From Eurosta solidaginis (taxonomy: Eukaryota; Arthropoda; Insecta; Diptera; Tephritidae), in contig NC_090319.1 of assembly GCF_040869045.1 (NCBI RefSeq), positions 380,385,601 through 380,449,600 of the forward strand: a stretch of 64,000 bases of DNA. The letters are read 5' to 3'. The notes under the pieces are model-generated. The model was not told the origin of the DNA. It ran no database searches and saw only the letters and a program-made list of their open reading frames with translations. Position numbers and translations under genes: made by a program. The number at the start of each line of letters is the position of its first letter. Positions within the stretch are counted from its first letter, which is position 1. Shown here piece after piece: positions 46,283-59,125 of the stretch.

Positions 46283-47169
46283 TGAATACATAGTACCAAA
46301 AATAAATCCTCATAATCCATACTTTAAAATTCATTGCGGGATTATGAGGGCCGCCAACGGACGATGCTACATCAAAAATTTTAGGTGACATGGCTTTAAC
46401 TTCGAGCAGTGTTAGCACTAACAAGTAAGGAAGACTAAGTTCAGGTGTAACCGAACATTACATACTCAGCTGAGGGCTTTGGAGAGAAAATAAGGGAAAA
46501 TCACCGTTTAGGAAAATGAGCCTAGGGTAACCCTGGAATGTGTTTGTATGACATGGGTATCAAATGGAAGCTATTAAAGAGTATTTTAAAAGGGAATGGG
46601 CCATAGTTTTATAGGTGGACGCCTTTTCGAGATATCGCCATAAAGGTGGACCAGGGGTGACTCTAGAATGTGTTTGTACGATATGGGTATCAAATTAAAG
46701 GTGCTAATGTGTATTTTAAAAGGGAATGGGCCATAGTTTTATAGGTGGACGCCTTTTCGAGATATCGCCATAAAGGTGGACCAGGGGTGACTCTATAATT
46801 TGTTTGTACGATATGGGTCTCAAATTAAAGGTGTTAATGAGGGTTTTAAAAGGAAGTTGCCCTCAGTTGTATATGTGAAGGCGTTTTCGAGATATCGACC
46901 AAAACGTGGACCAGGGTGGCCCAGAACATCATCTGTCGGGTATCGGAAATTTATTTATATATGTAATACCACGAATAATAATATTCCTGCCATGATTCCA
47001 AGGGCTTCTGATTTCGCCCTGCAGAACTTTTTCATTTTCTTCTACTTAATATGGTAGGTGTAACACCTGTTTTACAAAGTTTTTTTTCTAAAGTTATATT
47101 TTACGTCCCTCACTAGGGTAGGCACCTTGTCGTTGGTGTGAGGGCTTAGCCGAACTCCATAGCGCCCGA

Positions 47170-47220
47170 CTATGAGGCGGAGCTGTTTAGGACTGACATC
47201 TACGCCGTTTCGCCTCATAG
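47170..47220 (+). other. 10-bp perfect hairpin in the LOA 5' UTR
   Basis: ctatgaggcg (47170-47179) and cgcctcatag (47211-47220) are exact complements with a 31-base loop. It may be a translation or cleavage structure; function unknown. Confidence 0.7.
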
Positions 47221-47480
47221 GAGGGCGGCGGGATTTCGGTGACCAAGAACTGCCAACCCCCTAATCCAGGGTGTTATGCGGACCGTGCCTATTGGACGAT
47301 TTGCAGCCAGGGGATAAATTCGGCTGTATTCGAACGGAGCCTTCCCGATACCGGGCCATCTCGGGAAGTAGTTATGGCCTTACCGCAGTAAGGGGCGCTG
47401 CTGTGGCGGACGGTTCTTTCCCCGTATATAATACTGGACCGCTGAGCCCGCCTTGTCGGGCAGGTGGTCGTACGACCAAG

Positions 47481-49084
47481 ATGAACAACTCATTACCTGA
47501 ATGTAATAAGGAGGATGTAAAGAGGAGGACTGAGTCGCAATCCAAGGACGACAAATACGAATTAAGCAATGCGTCGGACTCGGGGAGCGAGAGTAGTGCT
47601 GATTCAATGAACTCCGTGTTGGAGAAGCACACAAATGAAAACGGAGTAGAAGAGTGGAGAAGGGTACGGAGCAGAGGAAGTAAAAGAGCTCTCTCGCAGT
47701 ACCGTGCAGCACTAAGAATTGTACAACGCTTGGGAGCAGTGGTCGACCCAACAGAAGTGGAGATGGAGCGCTTGGAATGGGCCCATGAAGCGGTAGAAGT
47801 AGGTCGAAGGCAGTTCAAAAGGTTTGCTGCGAGAAACCCTCGGTTCTGCAACCGGTACGAGGAGGAAGAAGCGTCGAATGGCAGAATGAAGAGGCAACGT
47901 TCGGCAGAAGGCGACAAGCCTGCTTTCAAGAGGCAGAAAGGACCCAGTCCTAGAGCCGCGAGGCAGGGCAGTCGCATAGACAAGACAAGTAGGCCCAAAG
48001 CTGTAAGACAGATGGGTTCCAATAGCGAGGTAGCAACTACCTCGAAAGCTGCCAGTCAGAGGGAAGTTCCAACTACGGAAGTAGGAGATAAGCCAAAGGT
48101 AGATAACGCTAAGACTCCGGCTTTCTCGGAGGCGCTAAAGGGAGTTAACGCGAAGACTCCGGTGTTCTCGGAGGTTCCAAAGGGAGATAACACTAAGACT
48201 CCTGCTTTTCATGAGAAGATGAGTGATGTGGCAAAGCAGTCACTGACTGTGGCGCTGGTTGATCGTAGCAGTCCGTTCGGACAAATGACTACTGAAAGGT
48301 GGAGATCTGTGGAAAGGGAGCTTATTAGCTTAATGCTTAAGATGATGCGGGAACAACCAAGTAAGCCCCTTCCAACCTTTGATTCGGGGGATGGTATAAT
48401 GGTGTGAAGATGATAGCGTGCGACAACATCGCGAGCTTGCGGTGGCTGGAGGAAGTCGTTCCAAACCTCCAAAGGCAAGGCACGAACGCGCGGTTTGAGG
48501 TGGTGGATAAAGCGCAAATCCCCACGGTACCAAAAGTTAAGGTATGGATACCATGCGTGATGAAGTCGGAGGATACACTGCGACTTCTGCAGAATCAGAA
48601 TCCGAACATACCGACACAGGATTGGAAGGTACTTACTGTATCTCGGCCTACCGAGGATGGTCAGTTCTACATCTTCCAAATAAACAAGCAGGCGGAGGAT
48701 ATTTTGTACACGCAGCTTGGCAAAATGTCCTTTGGCACTGGCAAAATTTACATGCGACTCAGGAAAAGAAGTCCCGAGGATAAAAATCCTAACACGCTGG
48801 AAGTGGGCGAAGTCGAAAAGGACCTCAGAAGCCTAAGGGAAAAAAGACAGGTGGAGGTCCCCGACGTCACCACGAACGTGCTAGAAGAGGACCAACCGCT
48901 AAATAGTGCTGTGACTCGCACAGAGGAACACACGGCACAACATTCACGAGGGGCTGAAGGGGGCCTCGAATACTCTAAACCAAAAGGGCAAGAGGAGGAC
49001 GACGACGTCAAGACGAAGGTGCTGGAGGGGGACAAACAGCCCAATGGTGCTGCGAGTCCTACAGATAAACCTCCAACACAGTAA
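47481..49084 (+). CDS. LOA ORF1 protein (nucleic-acid binding), one frameshift
   Basis: I choose the ATG at 47481 (MNNSLPECNK); the open frame begins earlier at 47271 but without an ATG there. The protein is charged, with a Ser/Asp/Glu N-terminus, a basic middle (RRQFKRFAARNPRF, KRQKGPSPRAAR) and threonine-proline repeats around 48100-48210. After 48404 the frame continues as CDNIASLRWLEEVVPNLQ, which resembles the DUF4780 domain of LOA ORF1. The frame slips by one base at a five-G run (48386-48390); one more G would join the parts as ...GWYNGVKM. It ends overlapping ORF2 by 41 bases. It probably coats the element RNA (family knowledge). Confidence 0.8.
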
Positions 49085-52000
49085 AGTGGCGTCGAGCGAA
49101 CTCCTCCTAACCCTTGAGGAGGGTTCGTTTGACGTGGCGCTGATCCAGGAGCCGTGGCTCTCATCGGGAGGAAAGGTTTCTGGACTTAGCGCGCGCGGGC
49201 TTGGCGTTTACTACGCACAAACGGAAGGACGGGTGCGAGCTGTAGTAATGGTAAGGAAACAGCTGCATTCATATATGCTGCCTAATTACACCACCGAGGA
49301 TCTCCTAGCGGTGGCCGTTGAGCAAAAGAATAAGCAGGCATTTATCCTGGCGTCCTGCTACATGGCCCATGCTGCGGAGGTTCGACCGATGGAGTGCAAA
49401 AGGCTAGTACAGGAGGAAGGGCGCAAAGGGCGGTTGGTCATAGGCGCAGATGCAAATGCGCACCACAATGCGTGGGGAGGAGCAGATACGAACGAGAGAG
49501 GCGAATCTCTATTTTGTTACATCCTGCAAACCAATTTGCAGATAGCCAACAGGGGAAATGTTCCTACATACATTGGTCCAACATCCAGCAATATTCTGGA
49601 TATTACATTGAGCTCCGAGCGTGATATATCAAGGTATGATTGGATGGTTCTCGATAGACCATCCTTCTCCGACCATGCGTATATAAGCTTCAGCATCCCA
49701 CTAAAGAGGGTAGAGAAGGGGGAACCTTTAGAAACCCTAGGGCAACGAATTGGACTAAATTCCAGAAATATGTAGAAACGAAACTGGGACAACCCAAAGA
49801 GGTTGCTAATGTAGAGGAACTGGAGGAGTCGAATGAATTCCTAACAAGGACGCTTATGACTGCATATAACAAAGCTTGCCCTCTAAGAAGATTCAGAGGA
49901 AAAGCAAAGCCGCCATGGTGGAGCAATGAGCTGAGTCTTCTAAGAAGACAGGTAAAAGAAATGTTTAAACTCGCAAAGACCGCGGAAAGCGAAGCGTGTC
50001 GGAACGAGTACAGGGATCTACTGAGGATCTACAAGCGTGAAATTACCAGGGCGAAGAGAAACTCATGGAAAAGTTTCTGTACGGACATAGAGTGCTCCAG
50101 TGAAACAGCACGGTTGAAAAAAGTCCTAGCAAAGGGAAACATAGTCCAGGGACTAATAAAGAAAGAGAACGGGGAATGGTCACGTGATAGTGAGGAATCC
50201 CTTGAGGTGCTTCTCGATACACATTTCCCATCGGGAGACGGTTTAGAAGAACCAGCAGACATCACTCACACTTCGATCACGGAGCTAGTGGTGCCGGGCT
50301 TGGTGACCGATACCAAGATCGAGTGGGCAGTGAAGACGTTTTCTAAGTTTAAATCGCCGGGCCCAGATGGTATATTCCCGGCCATGCTACAAGTCTCAAG
50401 TAGGGCGGTCGTGGAATGGCTTAAAATAATATTCGATGGGTGCATAAGACTGAATCATGTACCGCACTCTTGGAGAACTGCTCGTGTAGCTTTTCTACCA
50501 AAGGCGGGGAAGATCGGTCACGTGTATCCCAAAGACTATAGACCCATTAGCTTAACATCATTTCTGCTCAAAACCTTTGAGAGGCTGATAGATGTGTACA
50601 TAAAGTCCAACGTGGATGAAAAGCTGCTCTCCACAACACAGCATGCGTACACCAAAGGCAAGTCGGTAGACACCGCATTGCATAGGGTGGTAATAAGCAT
50701 AGAGAAATCCCTGGAATATAAGGAGTATGCTCTAGGAGTCTTCTTGGACATTGCCGGGGCTTTCAATAATGTTGCAAAATGGGCGATTATGGATGGTCTT
50801 AATTTCATTAAAGTACATCCTGCCTTAATCAGATGGATCGGCTGCATGTTGAATTGCAGAAAGATTACATCACAATGGGGATTGTACGAGGCCACGAAAT
50901 CAGTGGACAGGGGCACGCCGCAGGGAGGGGTGCTATCACCTCTGCTGTGGACACTGGTCATCAACCAACTGCTCAGGCAATTCGATGAGGGACCCGTAAA
51001 ACTTACGGCTTACGCAGATGACGTTGCAATTGTCATAAGTGGAAAATGCCTTCCAACGATTAGTTCTTTGATGGATCGGGCGCTTCGGGATATTCATACC
51101 TGGGCATCTAATGTCGGGCTGAAAGTCAATGCGGAGAAGACGGATATGGTCTTGTTTACAAAGAGGTACAAGGTCCCAAATTGGACCAGGCCTAAGTTAG
51201 GAGCGGTGACCTTACAGGAGAAACCTTGCACAAAATATCTAGGAATCATCCTAGACAGTAAGCTGTCATGGAAGCTCAACTTGGAGGAGAGGGTCAAGAA
51301 GGCCTCAACGGCACTCTATGCATGTAAAAGAATGCTGGGGTGTACGTGGGGCCTATCGCCCTCTCTTTCTCATTGGGTTTTTACAGCGATTGTAAGCCCT
51401 ATTCTATACTATGGAGTTCTTGTTTGGTGGAAAGCTACACAAAAAACAACATACCTCAAAAAATTAGAGGGGGTATGCAGACTATCGATGCTTTGCATTA
51501 CGGGAGCCCTGAAAACAACCCCGACGGCTGCACTGTATGCCATTCTGCACATTCCACCTGTAGACCTGGTAGCAAAGAACAAAGCGTTAACGACCGCAAC
51601 CAGGCTCGATGCTTCGGGGCAGTTTGAGCGCCGACCATATGGCCATAGTAGTATAGCGTCCTCAGTCACAAGACGAACAGACTACATGATTCCCTACCTG
51701 CACTTTGAGGGAGATCTTAAGGCCACAATAGAGGTGGACGGTTGGCGCAAGGGTGCGCAAATGGCGGACGAGGCGATACATGTGTACACCGATGGTTCCA
51801 AAATAGTGGAAGGAGTAGGGTCTGCGGTATACTGCGCTGATCCGGAATTAAGCAGATCCTACAGGCTGCCGGATTACTGTAGCGTTTTCCAAGCGGAAAT
51901 ATTAGCCGTAACCAAAGCAGTAGAAACCCTGGAAGAGAATAGCTTAAGCTGCAACCGTGTTAACTTTTATATTGACAGTCAAGCAGCAATTAAGGCAATA

Positions 52001-52624
52001 ATCTCGCATAGCACAGCATCTAAATGCGTGTTAGAGTGTAAGCAGTCTCTGGAGAGAATCGGGACAGGGAGAAGTATACATCTATATTGGGTCCCAGGGC
52101 ATATGGGAATAGATGGGAATAAAAAAGCGGACGAATTAGCTAAAAAGGGCGCATCCCTTGAAGCTTGCTCCGTAGACGTCCCAATTAGATTGGGCGATAT
52201 TAAGCGAATGCGAGAGGTGCACATGATCGACCAAGCAGAAAAGGCGTGGGTTCAAGCGCGGGGCTGTAAAGTGTCGAAGATTATGTGTAGGTCTTACAAC
52301 CGTAGACTAACACAGTTGCTTCTATCATTAAAAAGAGAGGACTGTAGACTCATGACGGGTATTCTGACTGGACACTGCCTTCTGGCGTCACATGCCTTTA
52401 AATTAGGCTTGGTCAGTGATAGCAGGTGTAGGAAGTGCGGGTTGGAGGAGGAAACGATCGAGCACGTTCTGTGCTCGTGCCCTGCACTTGCCAGGCTAAG
52501 ACTCCAGATATTAGGAGTGATACAGCTGTCAGATCTAGAAGCAGCAAGTGGCTTAAGTCCTAGGAAGCTTCTAGTATTTGCCAAGAGGACGGAGTTATTT
52601 TATAACATAGGTCCTGGTTTTTGA
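49044..52624 (+). CDS. LOA ORF2: endonuclease, RT, RNase H; one frameshift
   Basis: This is the enzyme for target-primed insertion. The ATG at 49044 opens the APE-type endonuclease: VLQINLQHS, IQEPW, GADANAHHNAW, SDHAYISF. At a five-G run (49718-49722) the frame shifts by one base into the RT frame, open to 52624. Numbered from the ATG at 49856, RT has KSPGPDGIFP (about 166-175), RGTPQGGVLSP (352-362) and YADD (386-389). RNase H has YTDGS (D646), E681, D707 and KKADE (about 757-761). A CxxC...HxxxxC finger (CRKCGLEEETIEHVLCSC) is near the end. The old copy keeps the frame at this run, so the shift is private to this copy or an assembly error. Confidence 0.9.
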
Positions 52625-52731
52625 TAGGGTTTTTCAGTTTGGTCGTTAAAACAAACTTCTGGTAACACTACGGACTCAATCAGTCTATGTGAGGTCCTCA
52701 TGGACCGGCCAGTTCAACCTACCTACCTACC
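52625..52731 (+). other. LOA 3' UTR ending in CTAC repeats
   Basis: Short trailer after the ORF2 stop, ending ttcaacctacctacctac. The tandem tetramer takes the place of a poly(A) tail. Confidence 0.8.
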
Positions 52732-53835
52732 TATATTTTACGTCAATAAACCAATCCAATTACCATGTTTCATCTCTTTTTTCATATTTGGTATAGAGTT
52801 ATGGCATTTTTTTCATTTTTCGAAATTTTCGATATCGAATTTCGGATTTCGCCACAGTTTTAATACCGAGATAAAGTGAGTTCAGGTAAGCATGTGAATT
52901 AAGTTTAGTAAAGATATATCGGTTTTTGCTCAAGTTATCGTGTTAAAGGTCGAGCGGAAGGACAGGACTTCGACTGTATATAGAAACTGGGCGCGGCTTA
53001 AACCGATTTCGCCCATTTTCACAGAAAACAGTTATCGTCATAGAAGCTATGCCCTTACCAAATTTCACAGGGATTGGTAAATTTTTGTTCGACTTATGTC
53101 ATTAAAAGTATTCTAAACAAATTAAATGAAAAAGGGCGAAGTCACGCCCATTTTGAAATTATCTTTTATTTTTGTATTAAGTTGCACCATACCATTACTG
53201 GCGTTGAATTTTGACATAATTTACTTATATACCGTAAAGTTAATCAATTTTTGTTAAAACTTGACTTTAAAAAGTTTTTTTAAAGAGTGGCCGTGGTCGT
53301 CATCCGATTTAGCTAATTTATACTATAAACACATATAGTAATAGGAGTAACGTTCCTGCTAAATTTTATCATGATATTTTCAATGACTGCCAAATTGCAG
53401 CTTGCAAAACTTTTAAGTTACCTTCTTTTAAAAGTGTCCAAAAGTTTGCTAATTTTCTATTCTACGTCATAAGAGGTCAACCCACCTACCGAGTTTCATC
53501 ACTTTATCCGTTTTTGGTAATGAAGTATCGCACTTTTTCGGTTTTTTGAAACATTCGATATCGAAAAAGTGGGCGTGGTTATAGTCTGATTTCGTTCATT
53601 TTAAATAGCGGTCTTATATACCGAATTTCATCAAGATACATCAAAATTTACTCAAGTTATCGTGTTTACTGGCGAACGGACGGACAGACATGGCTAAATT
53701 AATTTCTTTTTTCGCCCATATCATTTTGATGTATAGAAGTCTATATCTATCTCGATTAGCTTATGCCATTACAGGGGACCGTTATGCGAAAAAAATTAAT
53801 ATAATCTGTGAGCTCTGCCCAGCTGAGTATAAAAA

Positions 53836-54123
53836 TTGTGGGCACTGCTTTCAAGTCTGCTTTTCTGTATTGAGTTATTAAAAGTACAGTCATTGTACAA
53901 ATATCACGCAACCTCTCTCAGCTCAATACAAAAATTCAACTGTGCAAATATGTTAATGAGCAAATAAAAGGGAATTTTATTTTCAGAAATAATAAGTAAA
54001 TATTTCGCCAAAGTCGGGCTCACTTCATTTGGCTGAAATATATGTACGTAAAATGTCTGATTTGTTAATTTGGTAGAGCAAACATTTTCTAAAGCTACAT
54101 ATTATGGGCTGAGTAGATAAAAA
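53836..54123. other. No feature recognised
   Basis: AT-rich spacer between two family A copies. Confidence 0.4.
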
Positions 54124-54785
54124 AAGTAAGGAAGTCTAAGTTCGGGTGAAACCGAACATTACATACCCCGCTGTACACTTGAAATGCTGTTGTTTGTTTT
54201 GTGTGCTTAATAGTGTTACAAGTCTGCGCAATAATACATATACATATGGTTCGATTCTGAAATAATTTTCGTTTAAAACAAGCAAAAAGGATACAGAGGC
54301 TAACACCAATGACCTTGAACGGGTAATAATGCAATTTTCCTTCAGATATGGGGATTTCCCTACTGTTTATTTTAAAATAAAGATATAACAGAACAATAAA
54401 AATACGATTGGTGCAAAACTATTTTTCGCTAAGATTTAACTTATAATTTTTGCCTACGACCCTTTTTAAAGTCATTTATATAAAAGTGGGCGTGGTCCTT
54501 AACCAATCATCCATTTTTACTAGAAATATTTCCTGCTAAAAGGAAAATATGTGTACCCAATTTTCTTATGATATGTAAATTTTTCTTCGAGTTATGGCTC
54601 CCGAAACATTGAAAATTGCTTAGACAAAAAAGGGCGGTGCCACACCCATTTTCAAAAATTAGTAATTAGTTAGTGTTTTCCAATTTAATGTTATGATTGA
54701 ATTTAGAAAGTAAAATTCTATTGATAAAGGCTATTTTTCGCTAAGATATAGCTTATTATTATCGTTATATAAAATTTTTATGATT
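54124..54785 (+). repeat. Family A variant copy A8, 3' truncated
   Basis: It starts aagtaaggaagtctaag with the hairpin (loop gtgaaa) and has the A2-type body (cgagttatggctcccgaaac, agggcggtgccacacccat). It loses similarity near 54785. Confidence 0.72.
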
Positions 54786-55194
54786 GTGGCAGCATAAGTG
54801 TGAAAACAATTAAATTTAGGTAGGTATATTGGATTGATGAATACAACAACAAAAACGTTTAAATATCAACATATCGGCACTCTGATGTTTGGGAAAGTAC
54901 CTAGCTTTTTGTAGCAATATAGAAGTATTACATATATAAAATTTGTTCAAAAAAAGTTACCATCAAAGCAACCCATATCTGATATTCCGCTCCTTTTTTG
55001 TTTCCCTGCATCGATGTCGATGACAGCAACCCTGGTAATTTTGACACTTCGTTCAGTGTCAAACTCAGGTTCCACGCTAGTTTGACACTTCGGTCAGTGT
55101 CAAACGGCAGTGTGTTAGAAAGAGAAGGAATTGTATCCTTCTCACACATATCCTACTTGTAAACCTGTACTACGAGGATGACAACACCTGAACA
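54786..55194. other. Unassigned stretch with two matching hairpins
   Basis: TTGACACT and AGTGTCAA surround TCGTTC at about 55040-55061 and TCGGTC at about 55082-55103. The pair repeats with about 42-bp spacing. No gene seen. Confidence 0.6.
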
Positions 55195-56420
55195 TTTTTA
55201 TATTAAATGTGCTTTGCACACAGAGTATATTAACTTTGATTGGATAACGGTTGGTTTTACAGGTATAAAGGAATCGAGATAGATATAGACTTCCATATAT
55301 CAAAATCATCAGTATCGAAAAAAATTTGATTGAGCCATGTCCGTCCGTCCGTCTCTCCGTTAACACGATAACTTGAGAAAATATTGAGATATGTTCACCA
55401 AATTTGGTACACGAGCTTATCTGGACCCAGAATAAATTGATATTGAAAATGAGCGAAATCGGATGATAACCAGCCCACTTTATATATATATAACCTTTTG
55501 GAAAACACAAAAAAACTGATTATTTAGTAAATAATACACCTAGAATGTTGAAATTTGACGTGTGAACTGATATTGAGACTCCAGATAAAAATTTGTTTTA
55601 AATGGGCGTGACACCGCCCACTTGTGATAAAATCAATTTTACAAGTATTATTTATCATAAATCAGAAATCGTTAAACCTATCGTAACAAAATTAGGAAGA
55701 GAGGTTTCCTTTACTATATGGAGTGCTTTGAAGAAAAATTAACTAAATCGGTTAAGGACCACGCCCACTTTTATATAAAAGATTTTTAAAGGGTCGTGGA
55801 CGAATAAAATAAGCTATATCTTTGCAAAAAAGAGCTTTATATCAATGGTATTTCATTTCCCAAGTGGATTTAAAACAATAAATAGTGTAACGAATTTAGT
55901 GCAATTCCGCTTATTTGCAATCTACTACCAACTTTCGTATCGCTAAACTGTTGAATAAAACAATCCAATATTCAATAATGCAAAATGTCTTTATTAGACT
56001 ACTTTGAAAACACTTATACTTCGCAACTGATAGCGTGCTTAAATCAAACTGATTGGTCGTGCCCCAGCTGGTGCTGATTTTATACTTTTAGATTTCCTCG
56101 TTGGCATATTTCTAGGCGTTTATATTTCTAGAATTTACTACTTGTTTACCAGCTATAAATTTCTCAGCTATAACTACAGATACACGATTATAGCTTCTCG
56201 CACAGCCATATGCGTGTGTATATGTGAGTGATACTTCCACCGATGATTGCCTACTTTTGGGAGTATCTCAGATATATGCATGTGTTTGTGCGTTTCTCTC
56301 CGTTGCTTGGATGGACATATGTGTAGACATAATGATTGATTTGTTTATGTGCATACAAGTCACCAGCATCCCCTAGTGTTGCCAATATTCGTAACAATAG
56401 GAAAAACTTCAAATTTAAAC
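55195..56420 (-). repeat. Family A variant copy A9, reverse, split by a solo LTR
   Basis: It is the reverse complement of the A2-type end (aatatactctgtg... ) with the same modules, and lacks the 1.1-kb insertion present in A2. It is interrupted by 55886-56396 and cut at 56421 by copy A6. Confidence 0.78.
55886..56396. mobile_element. Solo LTR of the second gypsy family
   Basis: The 511-bp sequence runs TGTAACGAATTTAG to ATTCGTAACA, flanked by ATAG (55882-55885, 56397-56400). It is related to 16149-16728 and 19059-19576. The uninterrupted version of the site is readable in A2 near 24650-24675. It formed by LTR-LTR recombination. Confidence 0.88.
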
Positions 56421-59125
56421 AAGTAAGGAAGGCTAAGTTCGGGTGTAACCGAACATTACATACTCAGTTGAGAGCTATGGTGACAACATAAGGGAAAATA
56501 ACCATGTAGGAAAATGAACCGAGGGAAACCCTGGAATGTGTTTGTATGACATGTGTATCAAATGAAAGGCATTAAAGAGTATTTTATGAGGGAGTGGGCT
56601 ATAGTTCTATAGGTGGACGCCATTTAGGGATATCGCCATAAAGGTGGATCAGGGTTGACTCTAGAATTTGTTTGTACGATATGGGTATCAAATGAAAGGT
56701 GTTAATGAGTATTTTAAAAGGGAGTAATCCTAAGTTCCATAGGTGGACGCCGTTTCGAGATATATCCATAAAGGTGGACCAGGGGTGACCCAAGAATTTG
56801 TTTGTACAATATGGGTATCAAAAGAAAGGTGTTAATGAGTATTTTAAAAGGGAGTGATCCTTAGTTCCATAGGTGGACGCCGTTTCGAGATATCGCCATA
56901 AAGGTGGACCAGGGGTGACCCTAGAATTTGTTTGTACGATATGGGTATCAAATTAAAGGTATTAATGAGGGTTTTAAAAGGGAGTGATCCTTAGTTCCAT
57001 AGGTGGACGCCGTTTCGAGATATCGCCATAAAGGTGGACCAGGGGTGACCCTAGAATTTGTTTGTACGATATGGGTATCAAATTAAAGGTATTAATGAGG
57101 GTTTTAAAAGGGAGTGGTGGTAGTTGTATAGGTGGTCGCCTTTTCGAGATATCGCCATAAAGGTGGACCAGGGGTGACTCTAGAATGTGTTTGTACGATA
57201 TGGGTATCAAATGAAAGGTGTTAATGAGTATTTTTAAAAGGGAGTGGGCCTTCGTTCAATAGGTGGTCGCCTTTTCGAGATATCGCCATAAAGGTGGACC
57301 AGGGGTGACCCTAGAATTTGTTTGTACGATATGGGTATCAAATTAAAGGTATTAATGAGGGTTTTAAAAGGGAGTGATCCTTAGTTCCATAGGTGGACGC
57401 TGTTTCGAGATATCGCCATAAAGGTGGACCAGGGGTGACCCTAGAATTTGTTTGTACGATATGGGTATCAAATTAAAGGTATTAATGAGGGTTTTAAAAG
57501 GGAGTGGTGGTAGTTGTATAGGTGGTCGCCTTTTCGAGATATCGCCATAAAGGTGGACCAGGGGTGACTCTAGAATGTGTTTGTACGATATGGGTATCAA
57601 ATGAAAGGTGTTAATGAGTATTTTTAAAAGGGAGTGGGCCTTCGTTCTATAGGTGGACGCCTTTTCGAGATATCGCCATAAAGGTGGACCAGGGGTGACT
57701 CTAGAATGTGTTTGTACGATATTGGTATCAAATTAAAGGTATTAATGAGAGTTTTAAAAGGGAGTGGTGGTAGTTGTATATGTGAAGTCGTTTTCCAGAT
57801 ATCGACCAAAATGTGGACCAGGATGACCCAGAACATCATCTCTTGGATACCGCTAATTTATTTATATATGTAATACCTCCCAAGATTTCAAGGGTGTTTT
57901 ATTTCGCCCTGCAGAACTTTTTCATTTTCTTCTACATAATATGGTAGGTGTCACAACCATTTTGCAAAGTTTTTTCTAAAGTTATATTTCGCGTCAATAA
58001 ACCAATCCAATTACCATGTTTCATCCCTTTTTTCGTATTTGGTATAGAATTATGACATTTTTTTCATTTTTCGTAATTTTCGATATCGGAAAAGTGGGCG
58101 TGGTCATAGTCGGATTTCGTTCATTTTTTATACCAAGATAAAGTGAGTTCAGATAAGTACGTGAACTAAGTTCAGTAAAGATATGTCGATTTTTGCTCAA
58201 GTTATCGTATTAAAGGCCATGCGGAAGGACTGTGTATAAAAATTGGGCGTGGCTTCAAACGATTTCGCCCATTTTCACAGAAAACAGTTAACGTCATAAA
58301 ATATATGCCCCTACCAAATTTCAAAAGGATTGGGAAATTTTTGTTCGACTTATGTCATTAAAAGTATCCTAGACAAACTAAATGAAAAAGGGCGGAGCCA
58401 TGCCCATTTTGAAATTTTCTTTATTTTTGTATTTTGTTGCACCATATCATTACTAGAGTTGAAAGTTGACATAATTTACTTACATACTGTAAAGATATTA
58501 AATTTTTTGTTAAAATTTTACTTTAAAAAAAATTTGTTTAAAAGTGGGCGTGGTCCTTCTCCGATTTTGCTAATTTTTATTAAACGTACATATAGTAATA
58601 GTAGTAACGTTCCTGCCAAATTTCATAATGATATCTTCAACGACTGCTAAATTACAGCTTTTAAAAATTTTAAATTACCTTGTTTTAAAAATGGGCGGTG
58701 CCACGCCCATTGTTCAAAATTTTACTAATTTTCTATTCTTCGTTATAAGTTCAACTCACCTACCAAGTTTCATCGCTTTATCTGTCTTTGGTAATGAATT
58801 ATTGCACTTTTTCGGTTTTTTGAAATTTTCGATATCGAAAAAGTGGGCGTGGTTATAGTCCGATATCGTTCATTTTAAATAGCGATCTGAGATAAGTGCT
58901 CAGGAACATACATACCAAATTTCATCATGATACCTCAAAATTTACTCAAGTTATCGTGTTAACGGCCGGACGGACGGACATGGCTCAATAAAATTTTTTT
59001 TCGATCCTGATGATTTTGATATATGTAAGTCTATATATATCTCGATTCCTTTATACCTGTACAACCAACCGTTATCCAATCAAACTTAATATGCTCTGTG
59101 AGCTCTGTTTAACTGAGTATAAAAA
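56421..59125 (+). repeat. Family A copy A6 with 130-bp units
   Basis: It runs from aagtaaggaaggctaag to actgagtataaaaa and holds about ten 130-bp units (56530-57840). A three-unit (390-bp) block is duplicated: the segment at about 56974-57210 recurs at 57364-57600 almost unchanged. Confidence 0.85.

Larger units (their letters stand above)
47108..52731 (+). mobile_element. Full-length LOA-clade non-LTR retrotransposon
   Basis: 5624 bp, flanked by TATATTTTACGTC at 47095-47107 and 52732-52744. It has a 5' UTR, overlapping ORF1 and ORF2, and a ~105-bp 3' end finishing in a CTAC tetramer repeat rather than poly(A). ORF2 carries endonuclease, RT and RNase H, the domain order of the LOA/Bilbo group. 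Only two single-base defects are seen, both in five-G runs. Confidence 0.92.
46423..53835 (+). repeat. Family A copy A5, split by the LOA element
   Basis: The left part is 46423-47107 (about three 130-bp units) and the right part 52732-53835, ending agctgagtataaaaa. The join across the LINE is exact apart from the 13-bp duplication. Confidence 0.85.
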
